Source: Planococcus lenghuensis (lineage in GTDB: Bacteria > Bacillota > Bacilli > Bacillales_A > Planococcaceae). Taken from it: a stretch of 64,000 nucleotides of DNA. The position numbers and the translations under genes were made by a program. The stretch lies in NCBI RefSeq assembly GCF_001999905.1, contig NZ_CP019640.1, positions 1,840,001 through 1,904,000 of the forward strand. Direction: 5' to 3'. Positions 7,631 through 16,673 of this stretch are shown piece after piece (positions within the stretch are counted from its first letter, which is position 1; each line of letters opens with the position of its first letter). The notes beneath the pieces are model-generated. The model was not told the origin of the DNA. It saw only the letters and a program-made list of their open reading frames with translations, and ran no database searches.

Positions 7631-8423
7631 AGTGAAACGGGACCTTGATGAATTGATGGGAAGCGATTCACGCTTTACGGAATCCATGAAGAGACACGTC
7701 ATTTGGGAGGTCGGTAAAGAAGAAAATCCCAGATCTTCGGTTCGCCGGTCGTTTAACCGTGTCAGGAATATAGCTGTGTTCGTATTACTGCTATCGTTCG
7801 CCGGACTTTTCCTGTTCCTGGTCCTCAATGAAGAAGGAAGCCGAGAAAGTCTGCAGCCTGCCGAACCGCAGCAGGAACTTGCGCCGCTTACGGATGACAA
7901 TACAACAGAAGAAATTGAAACGTTTACGAACATCACCGGTCCATATGAAGTCTTCGAATACCGGTACGACGCGATGGACAGAGGGAACCGTGAGTATTAT
8001 AAGTGGCCGTTGGTGATCGATCCCACTGCGTATGACAGCAAAGATGTTTCCCGGGGAGATGTAGTCCTGTATGAAGACAACAGCGGGAAGAATGTTTCAA
8101 GAATCGTCGGGCTTCCGGGAGAGACAGTTGAAATTTCAGATGGACAAGTTTATGTTAACGGGCGAATGGTGGACACTTTTTATGGACAGGCACACCGGGT
8201 TGGCACAAGCACTACTGAAGAATACCTGGAATGGTTCGAAGACAATACCTCCTCGCTAAGCAGTACTTCAGGGATGGAGGAAGTGTTCCAACTCGATATG
8301 GAAGAAGTTCAGCTGGAGGAAAATCAGTTTTTTATCATCGGTGATGATTGGTTTCGGGGAAATCAGGAAGTGATCGAACTCCGTGATATTACCGGGGAAG
8401 TGCTGGGATACTTGAAGGAATAA
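7623..8423 (+). CDS. Probable anti-sigma factor with an inactive signal-peptidase-like domain
   Basis: 266 residues. The N-terminal 45 residues are charged and cytoplasmic, a membrane segment lies at about 47-68, and an acidic linker runs to about 105. The outer domain resembles type I signal peptidase (S26): DPTAYDSKDVSRGDVVLY and RIVGLPGETVEISDGQVYVNG are clear. The serine motif SMxPT reads VIDPT (131-135), with Val at the nucleophile position. The catalytic lysine before RIVGLPG is Ser159. The terminal GDN motif reads GDD without the DSR residues. Overlap with the sigma gene supports an anti-sigma role. An outer pseudo-enzyme could sense a peptide or signal peptide; that is inference. Confidence 0.8.
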   Translation: MNKVKRDLDELMGSDSRFTESMKRHVIWEVGKEENPRSSVRRSFNRVRNIAVFVLLLSFAGLFLFLVLNEEGSRESLQPAEPQQELAPLTDDNTTEEIETFTNITGPYEVFEYRYDAMDRGNREYYKWPLVIDPTAYDSKDVSRGDVVLYEDNSGKNVSRIVGLPGETVEISDGQVYVNGRMVDTFYGQAHRVGTSTTEEYLEWFEDNTSSLSSTSGMEEVFQLDMEEVQLEENQFFIIGDDWFRGNQEVIELRDITGEVLGYLKE

Positions 8424-8517
8424 CATTGTCTGTTCCGCTGTGCAGCTTTTTCAGGTATTTGGCGGCATGGCTCAATATTAACTCTCAGCCGCCTTAATTG
8501 TAAATAGATGAAGTAAG

Positions 8518-8542
8518 AGCCTTCTGACGTGGAAGGCTTTTT
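8518..8542 (+). terminator. Rho-independent terminator
   Basis: AGCCTTC (8518-8524) and GAAGGCT (8532-8538) with a run of T after the stem. It lies 95 bases after the anti-sigma stop and before the convergent small gene. Confidence 0.75.
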
Positions 8543-8590
8543 GAATGTAAATGAAGTTAAGTCATGCTGGATTCGCTATTGGTCAAGCGG

Positions 8591-8845
8591 CTATCGTAGT
8601 TCCTTCAAAACGCTCCGGGCCTTATTGACATCACGTTCTCTCACCTTCAATTTAGTAATAGGGGCAACATATCCAGTATTAACCTGCAGGCTACCCGATG
8701 CCATACCTTCGATTTCTTTTCTGAATGGAATCGCCGCTTTTTTCAGTGTCTGCTGGGCTTGCAGGGATTCCCCTGGTTGCCGGGTTACGTGAACGACTGT
8801 GTGTTTGGAGCCGAAGAGATCCTGGATTAATTCCCAAATGGCCAT
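8591..8845 (-). CDS. Small hypothetical protein
   Basis: 84 residues, no membrane segment. The ribosome site on the reverse strand reads GAGAAGGTGAAG before the ATG. The protein starts WELIQDLFG, has a middle block IPFRKEIEG, and ends RDVNKARSVLKELR. The same plan (W..LF, IPFR, a closing RAR helix) recurs in the protein encoded at 30846-31112 on the reverse strand, so the two may be diverged paralogs, loosely reminiscent of DUF2007-type proteins. No function can be assigned. Confidence 0.55.
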   Translation of the reverse strand: MAIWELIQDLFGSKHTVVHVTRQPGESLQAQQTLKKAAIPFRKEIEGMASGSLQVNTGYVAPITKLKVRERDVNKARSVLKELR

Positions 8846-9058
8846 TGAACTTCACCTTCTCTCTACGTGAATATCCTTAAGAGTGAAAATAAAACAATAG
8901 AAATTGAAATGTGCATATATGATTAAACCATTATGAAATACTCGAATGCCGCTTTGGCGTAACGGACAAGGACGGAGTTCACAACATTTCCATAGTGAAT
9001 TAACCCAACATCCACTAGGGTATCGTAGATGTATAAGTCAATCAAAAGGAGAGGTAAG

Positions 9059-10039
9059 ATGGAGCGGACGAATCGAATGGCTGAAGCAACATTTGCCGGC
9101 GGCCGGTTCTGGTGCATGGTGCCTGTATTCGATGAAGTGCCCGGTGTCCAAGAAGTGGTTTCCGGCTTTGCAGAGGTGCAGGAATCAGAAGAGGCCATTT
9201 GCCGGGAAGCAGTGCGAATCACGTTTAATCCTAGTGTCATTTCCTATGAAAAATTAATCGATGCTTACTGGAGAAGCATTGATCCGACTGATGATGGCGG
9301 CCAATTCCAGGACCGGGGAGAGCACTTCAAGACAACGATTTTTTATCATGATGCAGAACAGCAGCGACTGGCAGAGCGTTCAAAACGCGAGCTGGAAGAA
9401 AGCAAGAAGTTCAGTCAGCGAATTGCCACAACAATCGAACCCGCCGGAACTTTTTCTCCAGCGGAAGACAAACAGCAGAATTACCATAAGAACGTTCCGT
9501 TTCATTACCGAAAAGTCTGTGAAGAATCCGGCAGAAAAGCGTTTATCGAGAAAACCTGGCGAATCGGGAAAGATATGGAGGCGCTGAAGGAGCGGCTGAC
9601 CCCGCTCCAATTCGACGTGACCCAGAACAATGCAACGGAAACGCCGTATGACAATGCTTATTTTGACTTTACTGAAGAAGGGATTTACGTCGATATCGTT
9701 TCCGGGGAACCGCTGTTCAGTTCGACAGACCAATACGACGCGGGATGTGGCTGGCCGAGTTTCACCCGGCCGATCAGCCATTATCACGTGAATGAAAATC
9801 TCGACAAGAGCCACGGGATGCTCCGGACGGAATTGCGAAGTAAGTTCGGCGATTCCCATTTAGGCCATCTGTTTTATGACGGACCGCAGGAAGAAGGCGG
9901 GTTGCGTTACTGCATCAACTCAGCCGCTATGCGCTTCATTCCGAGAGGTGAATTGGAGAAGGAAGGCTACGCGGAATACCGGGTGCTTTTTGGTGAAAAA
10001 ACAATTGAAGAAAAAGCAGAAAAGCAAAGGCGGTTATAG
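9059..10039 (+). CDS. MsrA-MsrB fusion, methionine sulfoxide reductase with altered MsrA half
   Basis: 326 residues. The C-terminal MsrB half, which reduces the R-isomer of methionine sulfoxide, looks intact: [27 protein letters not shown] and the catalytic [11 protein letters not shown]. The N-terminal half is MsrA-like ([20 protein letters not shown]), but the motif normally GGCFWC reads GGRFWC, so the nucleophilic Cys is Arg16 (codon CGG). The usual GYxGG...TGH segment is also missing: VVSGFAEV runs straight into the AVRITFNP strand. The MsrA activity is therefore probably lost. AAAGGAGAGG at 9045-9054 selects the ATG at 9059; an ATG 30 bases upstream lacks a ribosome site. Confidence 0.9.
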   Translation: MERTNRMAEATFAGGRFWCMVPVFDEVPGVQEVVSGFAEVQESEEAICREAVRITFNPSVISYEKLIDAYWRSIDPTDDGGQFQDRGEHFKTTIFYHDAEQQRLAERSKRELEESKKFSQRIATTIEPAGTFSPAEDKQQNYHKNVPFHYRKVCEESGRKAFIEKTWRIGKDMEALKERLTPLQFDVTQNNATETPYDNAYFDFTEEGIYVDIVSGEPLFSSTDQYDAGCGWPSFTRPISHYHVNENLDKSHGMLRTELRSKFGDSHLGHLFYDGPQEEGGLRYCINSAAMRFIPRGELEKEGYAEYRVLFGEKTIEEKAEKQRRL

Positions 10040-10218
10040 TCGTTTCAATATTGCAGGAAATTGTATAAGGGAGCAGTTGAACGGAAACGGCAAAAGACAG
10101 AAGAAACCGAGAAAGGAAAAGCTGTTCAATACACTGGATAGGACCAATTTGTGAAGGAACCATTGACGAAAGTTAGAGAATCCATAGGAAAATAACAGTA
10201 AGAGGAAATGGAGAAAGG

Positions 10219-10392
10219 ATGATGAACTTGGATAATGACACGATGACCTTCTATATTTTAATCGGGATTTTTATTTATGTTTCAGCAACCGTCTTCTTTT
10301 TTGAGGATGCACCGTTGATTGCAAATCAGATAAATAATGGTCTGATAATTGGGTTGCTGGTTGGTATCTTTCTGAAAATCGGCAAAAAGTAA
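10219..10392 (+). CDS. Small membrane protein
   Basis: 57 residues. Two hydrophobic segments (about 10-28 and 41-54) flank a short polar loop with FFEDAP, giving a hairpin membrane protein with a basic tail KIGKK. GAGAAAGG precedes tandem ATG codons at 10219 and 10222. I know no family. The regular hydrophobic pattern and the ribosome site support a real gene, but it could be a chance frame. Confidence 0.5.
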   Translation: MMNLDNDTMTFYILIGIFIYVSATVFFFEDAPLIANQINNGLIIGLLVGIFLKIGKK

Positions 10393-10513
10393 ATGGAGTT
10401 GAACTGATTTTTCGGATTCTTGATAACGTAGAGATATTAGCCGTCAGTATGGCGTTTGGAGGATAGATGAGATCTTCTGCCGAAGGAAATCAGCGTCTTC
10501 AGCCAAGTGAATG

Positions 10514-10536
10514 AGAGCGGATATTCCGCTCTTTTT
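10514..10536 (+). terminator. Rho-independent terminator
   Basis: AGAGCGG and CCGCTCT form a stem around ATATT, followed by TTTTTG. It separates the small membrane protein gene from the broken RDD gene. Confidence 0.75.
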
Positions 10537-10632
10537 GTTTTGCCGTTTTTTAGAATTCAGTCGAAAAACGCTTGGATAAAGTGGTAAAATGAGGAAAACA
10601 GTACATTCAGAATTGGAAGCGAGGAGAAGCGA

Positions 10633-11263
10633 ATGGCCGAAGAATCCAATCTTCTTGTATCCGAAACTCCAAAAACGGCACAGGAAAAAGAAGACCTGCA
10701 GCGAGCGAAAGATGGTGAACCCGCACATTTTTGGGTGCGTCTGGGGGCCTTGATCTTAGATGGCTGCTCGTGTCGCTGTCCCTCTCTATAGTGGTGTCTC
10801 TATTAATCTCAGGATTAGGGATCGACTACTCTGTTCAGGAAGAACTGCCTCAGGATTCACATTCAGTTTCAATATTGGCTATAACTTCGAAAATCCGTCA
10901 CAGACTGCTACAGACTTCCTGATGCTTGTCTATCAGCTCGTCATTCCCATCCTTTGGATAGGTTTTACGGTTGGGAAGCGGCTGATGGGTATTCGGATTC
11001 GCCGGATGGACGGAAAAGCGGTGTCCTTTGGGACGACATTTTTGCGGTATGTGGTGGCGGAACTCGTCTATTTGTCACCAATCATCCTGTTTTCTCTGCT
11101 CGGCTTTTTAGGGCCATCGATCTTCTCGGCACTTATCGGACTTGGGGGGGTTCTTACATCATGCCTTTATATCGCAAGCGCCATTATGGTTGGTACCCGT
11201 GAAGATGCACGAGCGATTCACGACTTCATTGCGGGGACGCAAGTTGTCCGGACAGAGAAATGA
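10633..11263 (+). pseudogene. RDD-family membrane protein gene with two frameshifts
   Basis: ATG 10633 opens a frame ending HFWVRLGALILDG, the standard start of RDD membrane proteins. At about 10763 one base is missing: the sequence continues sensibly as LLVSLSLSIVVSLLISG only one frame over. A second shift between about 10840 and 10905 leads to the third frame, which carries the rest of the domain (GKRLMGIRIRRMDGK, then TM helices, then DARAIHDFIAGTQVV) to TGA at 11263. The order of parts is right for one RDD gene of about 205 residues. Either the gene is dead or these are sequencing errors. Confidence 0.75.
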
Positions 11264-11358
11264 TAAGGGAATTGAGTGGAAGCTGTGTTTCGTTCAAGAA
11301 GTATAAGTGAAATCTTTCGCATTCTCTTCATAGAAAAGTCCCAGGATGAGCAAGAGAA

Positions 11359-11550
11359 TCATAGCGGCCGCAAATGCCTTTTCCTCCTGCGGTTCCAGAC
11401 ATCGAGTGATACAGCGGTCAGGAGAAAAATGCCAACCAGAATGGCCAGCATGATCAGAAGAACCACATCCAATATCCCGTCATATCCTTCGGAAATGAAC
11501 AGATATGGAGATTCAGCGATAGGCTGAACGTTTAATCGGATTAGGGCCAA
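11359..11550 (-). CDS. Possible small membrane protein
   Basis: 63 codons on the reverse strand starting at TTG 11550. One clear hydrophobic segment (DVVLLIMLAILVGIFLLTAV) is followed by a basic tail WNRRRKRH, a plausible single-pass topology. No ribosome site precedes the TTG and I know no family. It occupies an otherwise empty 320-base gap. Low confidence. Confidence 0.3.
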   Translation of the reverse strand: MALIRLNVQPIAESPYLFISEGYDGILDVVLLIMLAILVGIFLLTAVSLDVWNRRRKRHLRPL

Positions 11551-11582
11551 TAAAGTCAGATTTTGCAGAAGAGGGGAAAATT

Positions 11583-11987
11583 ATGGATTGGCTGCGATTA
11601 TTGATTTTCACAGTGCTGCTGTTTGTGATGATCGGATTGGTGAAAGCAGTTCTTCGGAAAACCCTGAATATCAAGAAGCAAGAAAAGGAATTTTTTTCAT
11701 ACAATTACGTTTCAGACTCGCATAAAAAGGTTGACCGGATTTGCCGGTATGCTTCTGTAATCATTTATGTCCCGCTGGTCTATTTTGCTATCTTGGGAGA
11801 AATATCGGGAAAATGGCTTCTAGTGGGCCCAATCTTGGTCACTGCAGGGGATTATACAGTAAGGGCTTTCTTTGAATGGAAACAGTCAGCTTACCCAAAA
11901 CAAGCCGTTCTCACAGTGAGTGAACTTACCATTATCGTGATGGGATTTTTGGCTATCTTTCAGTTTGATATACTAGGTTTATTTTGA
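11583..11987 (+). CDS. DUF4181-like membrane protein
   Basis: 134 residues with four hydrophobic segments. EKEFFSYNYVSDSHKKVDR after the first helix and VRAFFEWKQS...YPKQAVLTV in the third quarter match the DUF4181 family of Bacillus membrane proteins as I recall it. Function is not known. GAGGGGAAAATT precedes the ATG, an acceptable ribosome site. A hairpin terminator follows at 12040-12086. Confidence 0.7.
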   Translation: MDWLRLLIFTVLLFVMIGLVKAVLRKTLNIKKQEKEFFSYNYVSDSHKKVDRICRYASVIIYVPLVYFAILGEISGKWLLVGPILVTAGDYTVRAFFEWKQSAYPKQAVLTVSELTIIVMGFLAIFQFDILGLF

Positions 11988-12039
11988 AGTGAGATCCAGT
12001 TCATGAAATGTAGGATGATCCACATTTACAGCTACTTTA

Positions 12040-12086
12040 AAACAAGCCATCCGTTTCGCTCGCCGGCGTAATGGGTGGCTTGTTTT
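12040..12086. terminator. Terminator hairpin between convergent genes
   Basis: AAACAAGCCATCC (12040-12052) pairs, with one mismatch, with GGGTGGCTTGTTT (12073-12085), with T-rich ends in both directions. It can serve the DUF4181-like gene and the convergent DUF6366-like gene. Confidence 0.7.
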
Positions 12087-12118
12087 AGTCTGTTGATGCT
12101 TAAAAATTAGCTCTCATT

Positions 12119-12334
12119 TTACTGAAAAAACAGCGCTGCGATGATAAAGGCTACGATGAGCACGAGAACGAGGACGATGGCGCCTTTCCATCCCATATTG
12201 TCAAATAGACCTCCCGGGTGGCCACTGTTCGCCTGATTGAATCCATCACTCAAATTACCGGTCGGATTTCTTTTTAGTTCCTTTTGGCGCATCCGTTCTC
12301 TTCTGTTTTCAGGAGTCTCTCTGTCACTACCCAA
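12119..12334 (-). CDS. DUF6366-like small membrane protein
   Basis: 71 residues. The cytoplasmic N-terminus is charged (ETPENRRERMRQKELKRNP), then GNLSDGFNQ, a conserved GWKG, and one C-terminal helix. This matches the DUF6366 family of Bacillales as I recall it. The start is TTG 12334: the reverse strand shows GGAGG eight bases before it, and the ATG of the longer frame overlaps that ribosome site itself. Function unknown. Confidence 0.7.
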   Translation of the reverse strand: MGSDRETPENRRERMRQKELKRNPTGNLSDGFNQANSGHPGGLFDNMGWKGAIVLVLVLIVAFIIAALFFQ

Positions 12335-12475
12335 TTCGCGCACCTCCATTTTCTTACAGTTTACCATAAATCGCTCATTCCCATTTAGTATCTCAGACAA
12401 GGAAAAGGCCTAATACCGGTAGTACAGACCATCCTGGTTTTATGAGAGTGACTGAATCGGTCTTTTGCGGATTGC

Positions 12476-13105
12476 TTATCTCCTGAATCCGCCTTCTGAA
12501 TGGATGATTTGACCCGTAATCCAAGCAGCATCATCACTGGCAAGAAACTTGATCGTTTTCGCCACATCCCCCGGTTCTCCAAATCGGCCAAATGTCGTCG
12601 CATAAGCCAGCTCACCCGGCATTGGTCCTTGGAATTGTCCTGAAGTAAGGTTGATGATTCTGCCGCCAGCTTTTTTCGTGAAGCGTTGGGCAAACTTACT
12701 GCTCAATAAGACAGTGGCGCGCACATTCACGAAATAATGGCGGTCGAGTTCCGCTGCTGTAAGAGTGGAAAAGTCATTATCCGTTGAATACGCCGCATTA
12801 TTGATCAATATATCCGGCGGGCCTATCTGTTCGGATACTTGATCCAATAGCTGATCGAAGATATCGCTATTCGACAGATCAACCTCTAGGCAGCTCACAT
12901 TAACGCCTGTCTTCGCAAGTTTTTCTTTCAATATCTCCGGTTCATCGTAATCGATACCCTAAGGCATCTCCTGGTCGTATTCCGTCCAATAAGTAAAAAA
13001 GACGTGGCAGCCGCTATCAGCCAATTCTCGGCAAATTGCCGCGCCGATTCCTTTCAGTCGGCTCACGCCTGTCACAATGGCAATTTTCCCTTCTAACTGG
13101 TTCAT
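12476..13105 (-). pseudogene. Short-chain dehydrogenase gene with nonsense codon and internal deletion
   Basis: AGGAGG precedes ATG 13105 on the reverse strand. The frame starts as a classic SDR (IAIVTGVSRLKGIG, then FFTYWTEYD) and hits TAG at 12959-12961 after DQEMP; continuing in frame gives GIDYDEPEIL, NNAAYSTDNDF and IINLTSGQFQGPMPGELAYA. The catalytic Tyr is in ELAYATT, but the sequence then jumps to FGRFGEPGDVAKTIKFLASD. About 40-45 residues normally between these, including the catalytic Lys, are gone. The TAG probably replaces TGG (Trp). Two independent lesions make this a dead gene. Confidence 0.8.
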
Positions 13106-13359
13106 CTCAATTCCTCCTGAATTCCTACTGTAGTCTTTACAGTCCCTTCAGTCTAAATTTAGCAGAAACCCGGAAGACCGGGAAGCAGTGGATAATCGGT
13201 CTCGAACGATCAAAGACGGTTGTTCTCATTACCGACATTGAATTAATTAAGAAAATCAGTATTGCTTATGTTTCAGTGTTTTCAAACTTTTATGGAAAAA
13301 TAGATGGAATTCCAATAGTAAATAATAGGATAATAGAGAAGACAGAAAGGGAATTATGA

Positions 13360-14052
13360 ATGCTTGATAGAACAGGGGGCTATGAAGTGACAGGGACAAT
13401 CCGGGGAGCGGCAGCAATTTTCGTGATCGGAGCTTTATTGGCAGGTTGTGCAGAAGAGAATGCCAGTGAAGTTGCCGGGCAAGCGACCGAAACCAATCCA
13501 TTGGAAGAGACTGTGGCGGAGCAGGAACAGAAGATCAAGGAACTCGAAGAACAGCTGGTTATTCTCCAAGAGACGATTCATTCTCAGGAAATCGATTTGC
13601 AGTACGCAAAGGACGAAGCAGCCATTTACCGCGGGCAGGTAGAGGGATTGGTAGCGGACATGAGCGACAGTGAACAGACGGCGTTTGCGAAAAGTCAGTG
13701 GACGTACGAATTAACCGTCAATGGAGAAGCGGTGCCGGCAGAGGGGGAAGTCAAACTTGATGACAGTCAAGTGGAAGTCGCGATAGTGCAGAAACAGGCG
13801 CCGTACACTGTGCTGCCACAGGAAATCTTCAGCACAGGAAAAATCAGCGGCCAATTTCATGAACATGTGAAACCCTTGGGTCAGAAACCGGATGACGTGA
13901 TTATGACAGACGGCACGGTGAATACCGGTGTTATCTATACGTTTTCCGATGTTCCTGAAGGGGAAGCCATTACGATTTCCGTGACGGAAGAACTGAAGGG
14001 AAGAGTTGACTTGAATACCGATCAACTCCGCATTTCGGTGAATGGAGATTAA
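13360..14052 (+). CDS. Lipoprotein with coiled coil
   Basis: About 230 residues. A signal segment AAAIFVIGALLAGC ends in a lipobox, so the mature protein would be a lipid-anchored cell-surface protein starting at Cys. A coiled coil of about 50 residues follows (rich in EEQ/KELEEQL heptads), then a beta-rich C-terminal domain of about 130 residues that I do not recognise. ATG 13360 has AGAAAGGGA upstream; a GTG at 13387 with AGGGGG ahead of it would give a shorter, more typical signal peptide. No neighbour hints at function. Confidence 0.75.
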   Translation: MLDRTGGYEVTGTIRGAAAIFVIGALLAGCAEENASEVAGQATETNPLEETVAEQEQKIKELEEQLVILQETIHSQEIDLQYAKDEAAIYRGQVEGLVADMSDSEQTAFAKSQWTYELTVNGEAVPAEGEVKLDDSQVEVAIVQKQAPYTVLPQEIFSTGKISGQFHEHVKPLGQKPDDVIMTDGTVNTGVIYTFSDVPEGEAITISVTEELKGRVDLNTDQLRISVNGD

Positions 14053-14088
14053 CGTTGACGGACTGATATGGATCAAATGAACGTTTTT

Positions 14089-14126
14089 CAGGTGTCCAGC
14101 GCTTATGAGTGGGTGCCTGTTTTTTA
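14089..14126 (+). terminator. Probable terminator
   Basis: CAGGTGTCC (14089-14097) can pair with GGGTGCCTG (14111-14119) using three G-T pairs, and seven T follow. It lies 37 bases after the lipoprotein stop. Confidence 0.55.
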
Positions 14127-14309
14127 TTGGAGAAAAAATGAACAGAATCAGAGGAAAATAACCACTGTTAATGGCGGAAAACGGGTTGGCACAATTCAAG
14201 CAACAGAGGCCGCAATGGTCGACGCAATTGACCGGCGTTATAAACAGACACCGGTAAAACGATAGTGCGTTTTAACGAATTGGTGTAAACTGGATAAAAT
14301 AATACGATT

Positions 14310-14330
14310 GCTAACCACCGAGCGGTAAGC
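14310..14330 (+). promoter_or_regulatory. Possible operator before the monooxygenase gene
   Basis: GCTAACC and GGTAAGC form an inverted repeat (one mismatch) with a 7-base spacer, just downstream of a TAAAAT that could be a -10 box. No regulator gene is adjacent. Weak evidence. Confidence 0.3.
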
Positions 14331-14394
14331 GATTGTTGTAACGCTTGTGCTGTTCAGAGGACAATTTCATTTAATGGTCAGGGGGGAAACAATT

Positions 14395-15903
14395 ATGAAT
14401 GAAGGCGTTATCACAAATAGAGCGAACATCGTGATAATTGGAACAGGCTTTGCCGGCATCGCTGCCGCGGTCCGCCTGCAGCAACAGGGAGAACAGGATT
14501 TCATCCTGCTTGAACGGGCGGCGGATGTAGGTGGCGTGTGGCGGGATAACCGGTATCCGGGAGCCGCGTGCGACGTTGAGTCCCATCTCTATTCCTTTTC
14601 ATTTGCGCCCAATCCGGACTGGAGCCGGAAGTTTTCCGCCCAATCGGAGATTCATGCCTACCTCCAGGAATGCGCCACGAAGTTCGGTCTCATGGACCGA
14701 ATCCGGTTTAAGCATGAAGTTCAACGGCTCGATTGGGATAACGCAGCCGGTGAATGGACGACCCAGACAAATCAAGGGCCATTCACTGCTCCCGTTGTAA
14801 TCGGTGCATTTGGCGCTTTAAGCGATCCGGCTATCCCCGCACTCAATGGAATCGAACGATTCGAAGGAGACATGTTCCATTCCGCACGGTGGCCGGAAAC
14901 CTTTGATCCAAGAGGCAAGCGCATCGCCATCGTCGGAACAGGAGCCTCGGCGATTCAGTTCATTCCGGAACTTCAGCCGCACGCCGAACAACTTTTTGTG
15001 TTCCAGCGGACGCCTGCCTGGGTATTGCCGAAAGAGGATGGACCGATCAGCGAAGACGAGCGGAAAACCTACCACCGGCATCCAGTGCGGATGAAAACGG
15101 AGCGGCTGAAGCTGTATGTGCAGCGGGAAGCGCGAGTCATTGCTTTCCGGAACCCCAAATTGCTGAAGTCGGTCGAGAAAATGGCCATCCGGCATATGGA
15201 GGAATCGATAAAGGATCCGGCACTCCGGAAAAAGCTTACGCCTGATTACAAAATCGGCTGCAAACGGATCCTGCTGTCGAACAATTACTACCCGGCATTG
15301 GCCCAGCCGAATGTCACTGTGGATACAGCGGGTATCAAAGAAATAAAGACGGACGCAGTCGTGGACGGCACCGGACAAGAATTCCCGGTGGATGCCATCA
15401 TCTTCGGCACCGGATTTCAAGTGACGAATTTACCATTTGCCCATCACGTATATGGAAGAAAAGGCCATACCCTTCATGAAGAATGGCAAGGCAGCCCATA
15501 TGCTTATATGGGAACAACTGTTGCGGGGTTTCCGAATCTGTTCCTTCTCCAGGGACCGAACACCGGCCTCGGACATACATCCGTGATTCTCATGATCGAA
15601 GCGCAAGTCGATCATGTCATGAAGGTGCTGGCGTTTAAAAAGCAAAAGCAATTTGACTCTATAGAACCCAGCGTAGAGGCACAAGATCGGTTTGTGCGGG
15701 AGACCGATCAGTCGATGGAAGGGACAGTCTGGACAACCGGCGGATGCCGCAGCTGGTATTTGGATGAAACTGGACGGAACTCCACGCTGTGGCCACGCAC
15801 GACAATATCATTCCGCAAGAAAGCCCGTGATTTCCGGTCGGCTGATTATGTCGGCACTAAGGTGACGGAGCCGAGGTATACAGGGCAAATTGCCGAAAGT
15901 TAA
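14395..15903 (+). CDS. Flavin-containing monooxygenase, Baeyer-Villiger type
   Basis: 502 residues. FAD-binding Rossmann motif GTGFAGIAAA lies near the N-terminus, and VGTGASAIQ is the NADPH-binding Rossmann motif in the middle. Between them FEGDMFHSARW fits the Baeyer-Villiger monooxygenase fingerprint FxGxxxHxxxW. RYPGAACDVES is also typical. The enzyme would insert oxygen next to a carbonyl of a ketone; the substrate cannot be read from sequence. AGGGGGG at 14380-14386 supports the ATG at 14395. It stands alone between the lipoprotein and a GNAT gene. Confidence 0.9.
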   Translation: MNEGVITNRANIVIIGTGFAGIAAAVRLQQQGEQDFILLERAADVGGVWRDNRYPGAACDVESHLYSFSFAPNPDWSRKFSAQSEIHAYLQECATKFGLMDRIRFKHEVQRLDWDNAAGEWTTQTNQGPFTAPVVIGAFGALSDPAIPALNGIERFEGDMFHSARWPETFDPRGKRIAIVGTGASAIQFIPELQPHAEQLFVFQRTPAWVLPKEDGPISEDERKTYHRHPVRMKTERLKLYVQREARVIAFRNPKLLKSVEKMAIRHMEESIKDPALRKKLTPDYKIGCKRILLSNNYYPALAQPNVTVDTAGIKEIKTDAVVDGTGQEFPVDAIIFGTGFQVTNLPFAHHVYGRKGHTLHEEWQGSPYAYMGTTVAGFPNLFLLQGPNTGLGHTSVILMIEAQVDHVMKVLAFKKQKQFDSIEPSVEAQDRFVRETDQSMEGTVWTTGGCRSWYLDETGRNSTLWPRTTISFRKKARDFRSADYVGTKVTEPRYTGQIAES

Positions 15904-16055
15904 TAAAGTGCCGCCTGTGTTGCCGAACCGGATAAGCAAGTGACTGTTTATTGGTCGCTTGCTTATTTTTAAATAGTTACTTGCTCTGACAACAGGTAGA
16001 TTTCAAGTAGATCTACTATCAAAAGAAATGCAGGAAAAGAAAGCCGGGTGAAGTC

Positions 16056-16571
16056 ATGAAGATCAGAAAAGCCGTGCAGCAAGATGCAAAGGGAATTGCC
16101 AAAGTACATGTGGACACATGGCGCGCCGCATACCGTTCCATCGTTCCGGATGAGTACCTGGACCGGTTGACGTACGGGAAACGGGAGAAGCTGTGGGAAC
16201 GGAGTATCCCAAGCGGTAATGTGTTCATTGCAGTGGATTCGGGCGGAACCATCGTTGGGTTTGCCGATGGCGGAAAAGAACGGACTGGGGAATATCCTGA
16301 TTACGCCGGGGAATTGTATGCGATTTATGTGCTGCCGGAATGCCAGTCGGGCGGCGTCGGCAAATCCCTGTTCAAGAAGTTAGAAGCGGATTTGGCGGAA
16401 CAAGGGTTCAGCTCCATGCTCGTCTGGGTGCTTGCTGATAATCCGGCTTGCAGGTTCTATGAGCAGCTCAGAGGCGTCGACGTGGACCGCAAAACAATCG
16501 AAATTGGAGGGAAACCGCTCGCTGAACGGGCATACGGCTGGCAGCAAATCGGATCGGGCGAACCCGGTTGA
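16056..16571 (+). CDS. GNAT-family N-acetyltransferase
   Basis: 171 residues with the complete GNAT fold. It starts KIRKAVQQDAKGIAKVHVDTW, and motif A is ELYAIYVLPECQSGGVGKSLF with the acetyl-CoA pyrophosphate loop QSGGVGK. The C-terminal part is VLADNPACRFYEQLRGVD. The acceptor substrate is unknown. The ribosome site before the ATG is weak (GGGTGA). It lies upstream of the Rrf2 gene but is separated from it by a promoter. Confidence 0.88.
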   Translation: MKIRKAVQQDAKGIAKVHVDTWRAAYRSIVPDEYLDRLTYGKREKLWERSIPSGNVFIAVDSGGTIVGFADGGKERTGEYPDYAGELYAIYVLPECQSGGVGKSLFKKLEADLAEQGFSSMLVWVLADNPACRFYEQLRGVDVDRKTIEIGGKPLAERAYGWQQIGSGEPG

Positions 16572-16608
16572 ACCCTTGACTAACCAGGGGTGGAAGCAGG
16601 CAGAATTG

Positions 16609-16642
16609 TTGCGATTTTCATCTGTAACGTATATAATTACAG
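16609..16642 (+). promoter_or_regulatory. Promoter and palindromic operator of the Rrf2 gene
   Basis: TTGCGA (16609-16614) and TATAAT (16632-16637) are separated by exactly 17 bases, a good housekeeping promoter. CTGTAA (16622-16627) and TTACAG (16637-16642) form an inverted repeat with a 9-base spacer that covers the -10 box. The palindrome is well placed for autorepression by the Rrf2 protein encoded just downstream. Confidence 0.7.
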
Positions 16643-16673
16643 TATAGCATCGAAGACCGGAAGGAGGCAGGAC

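Noticed and set aside
14068-14265. 65-codon frame after the lipoprotein gene
   Set aside because: It covers a terminator hairpin and has no ribosome site.
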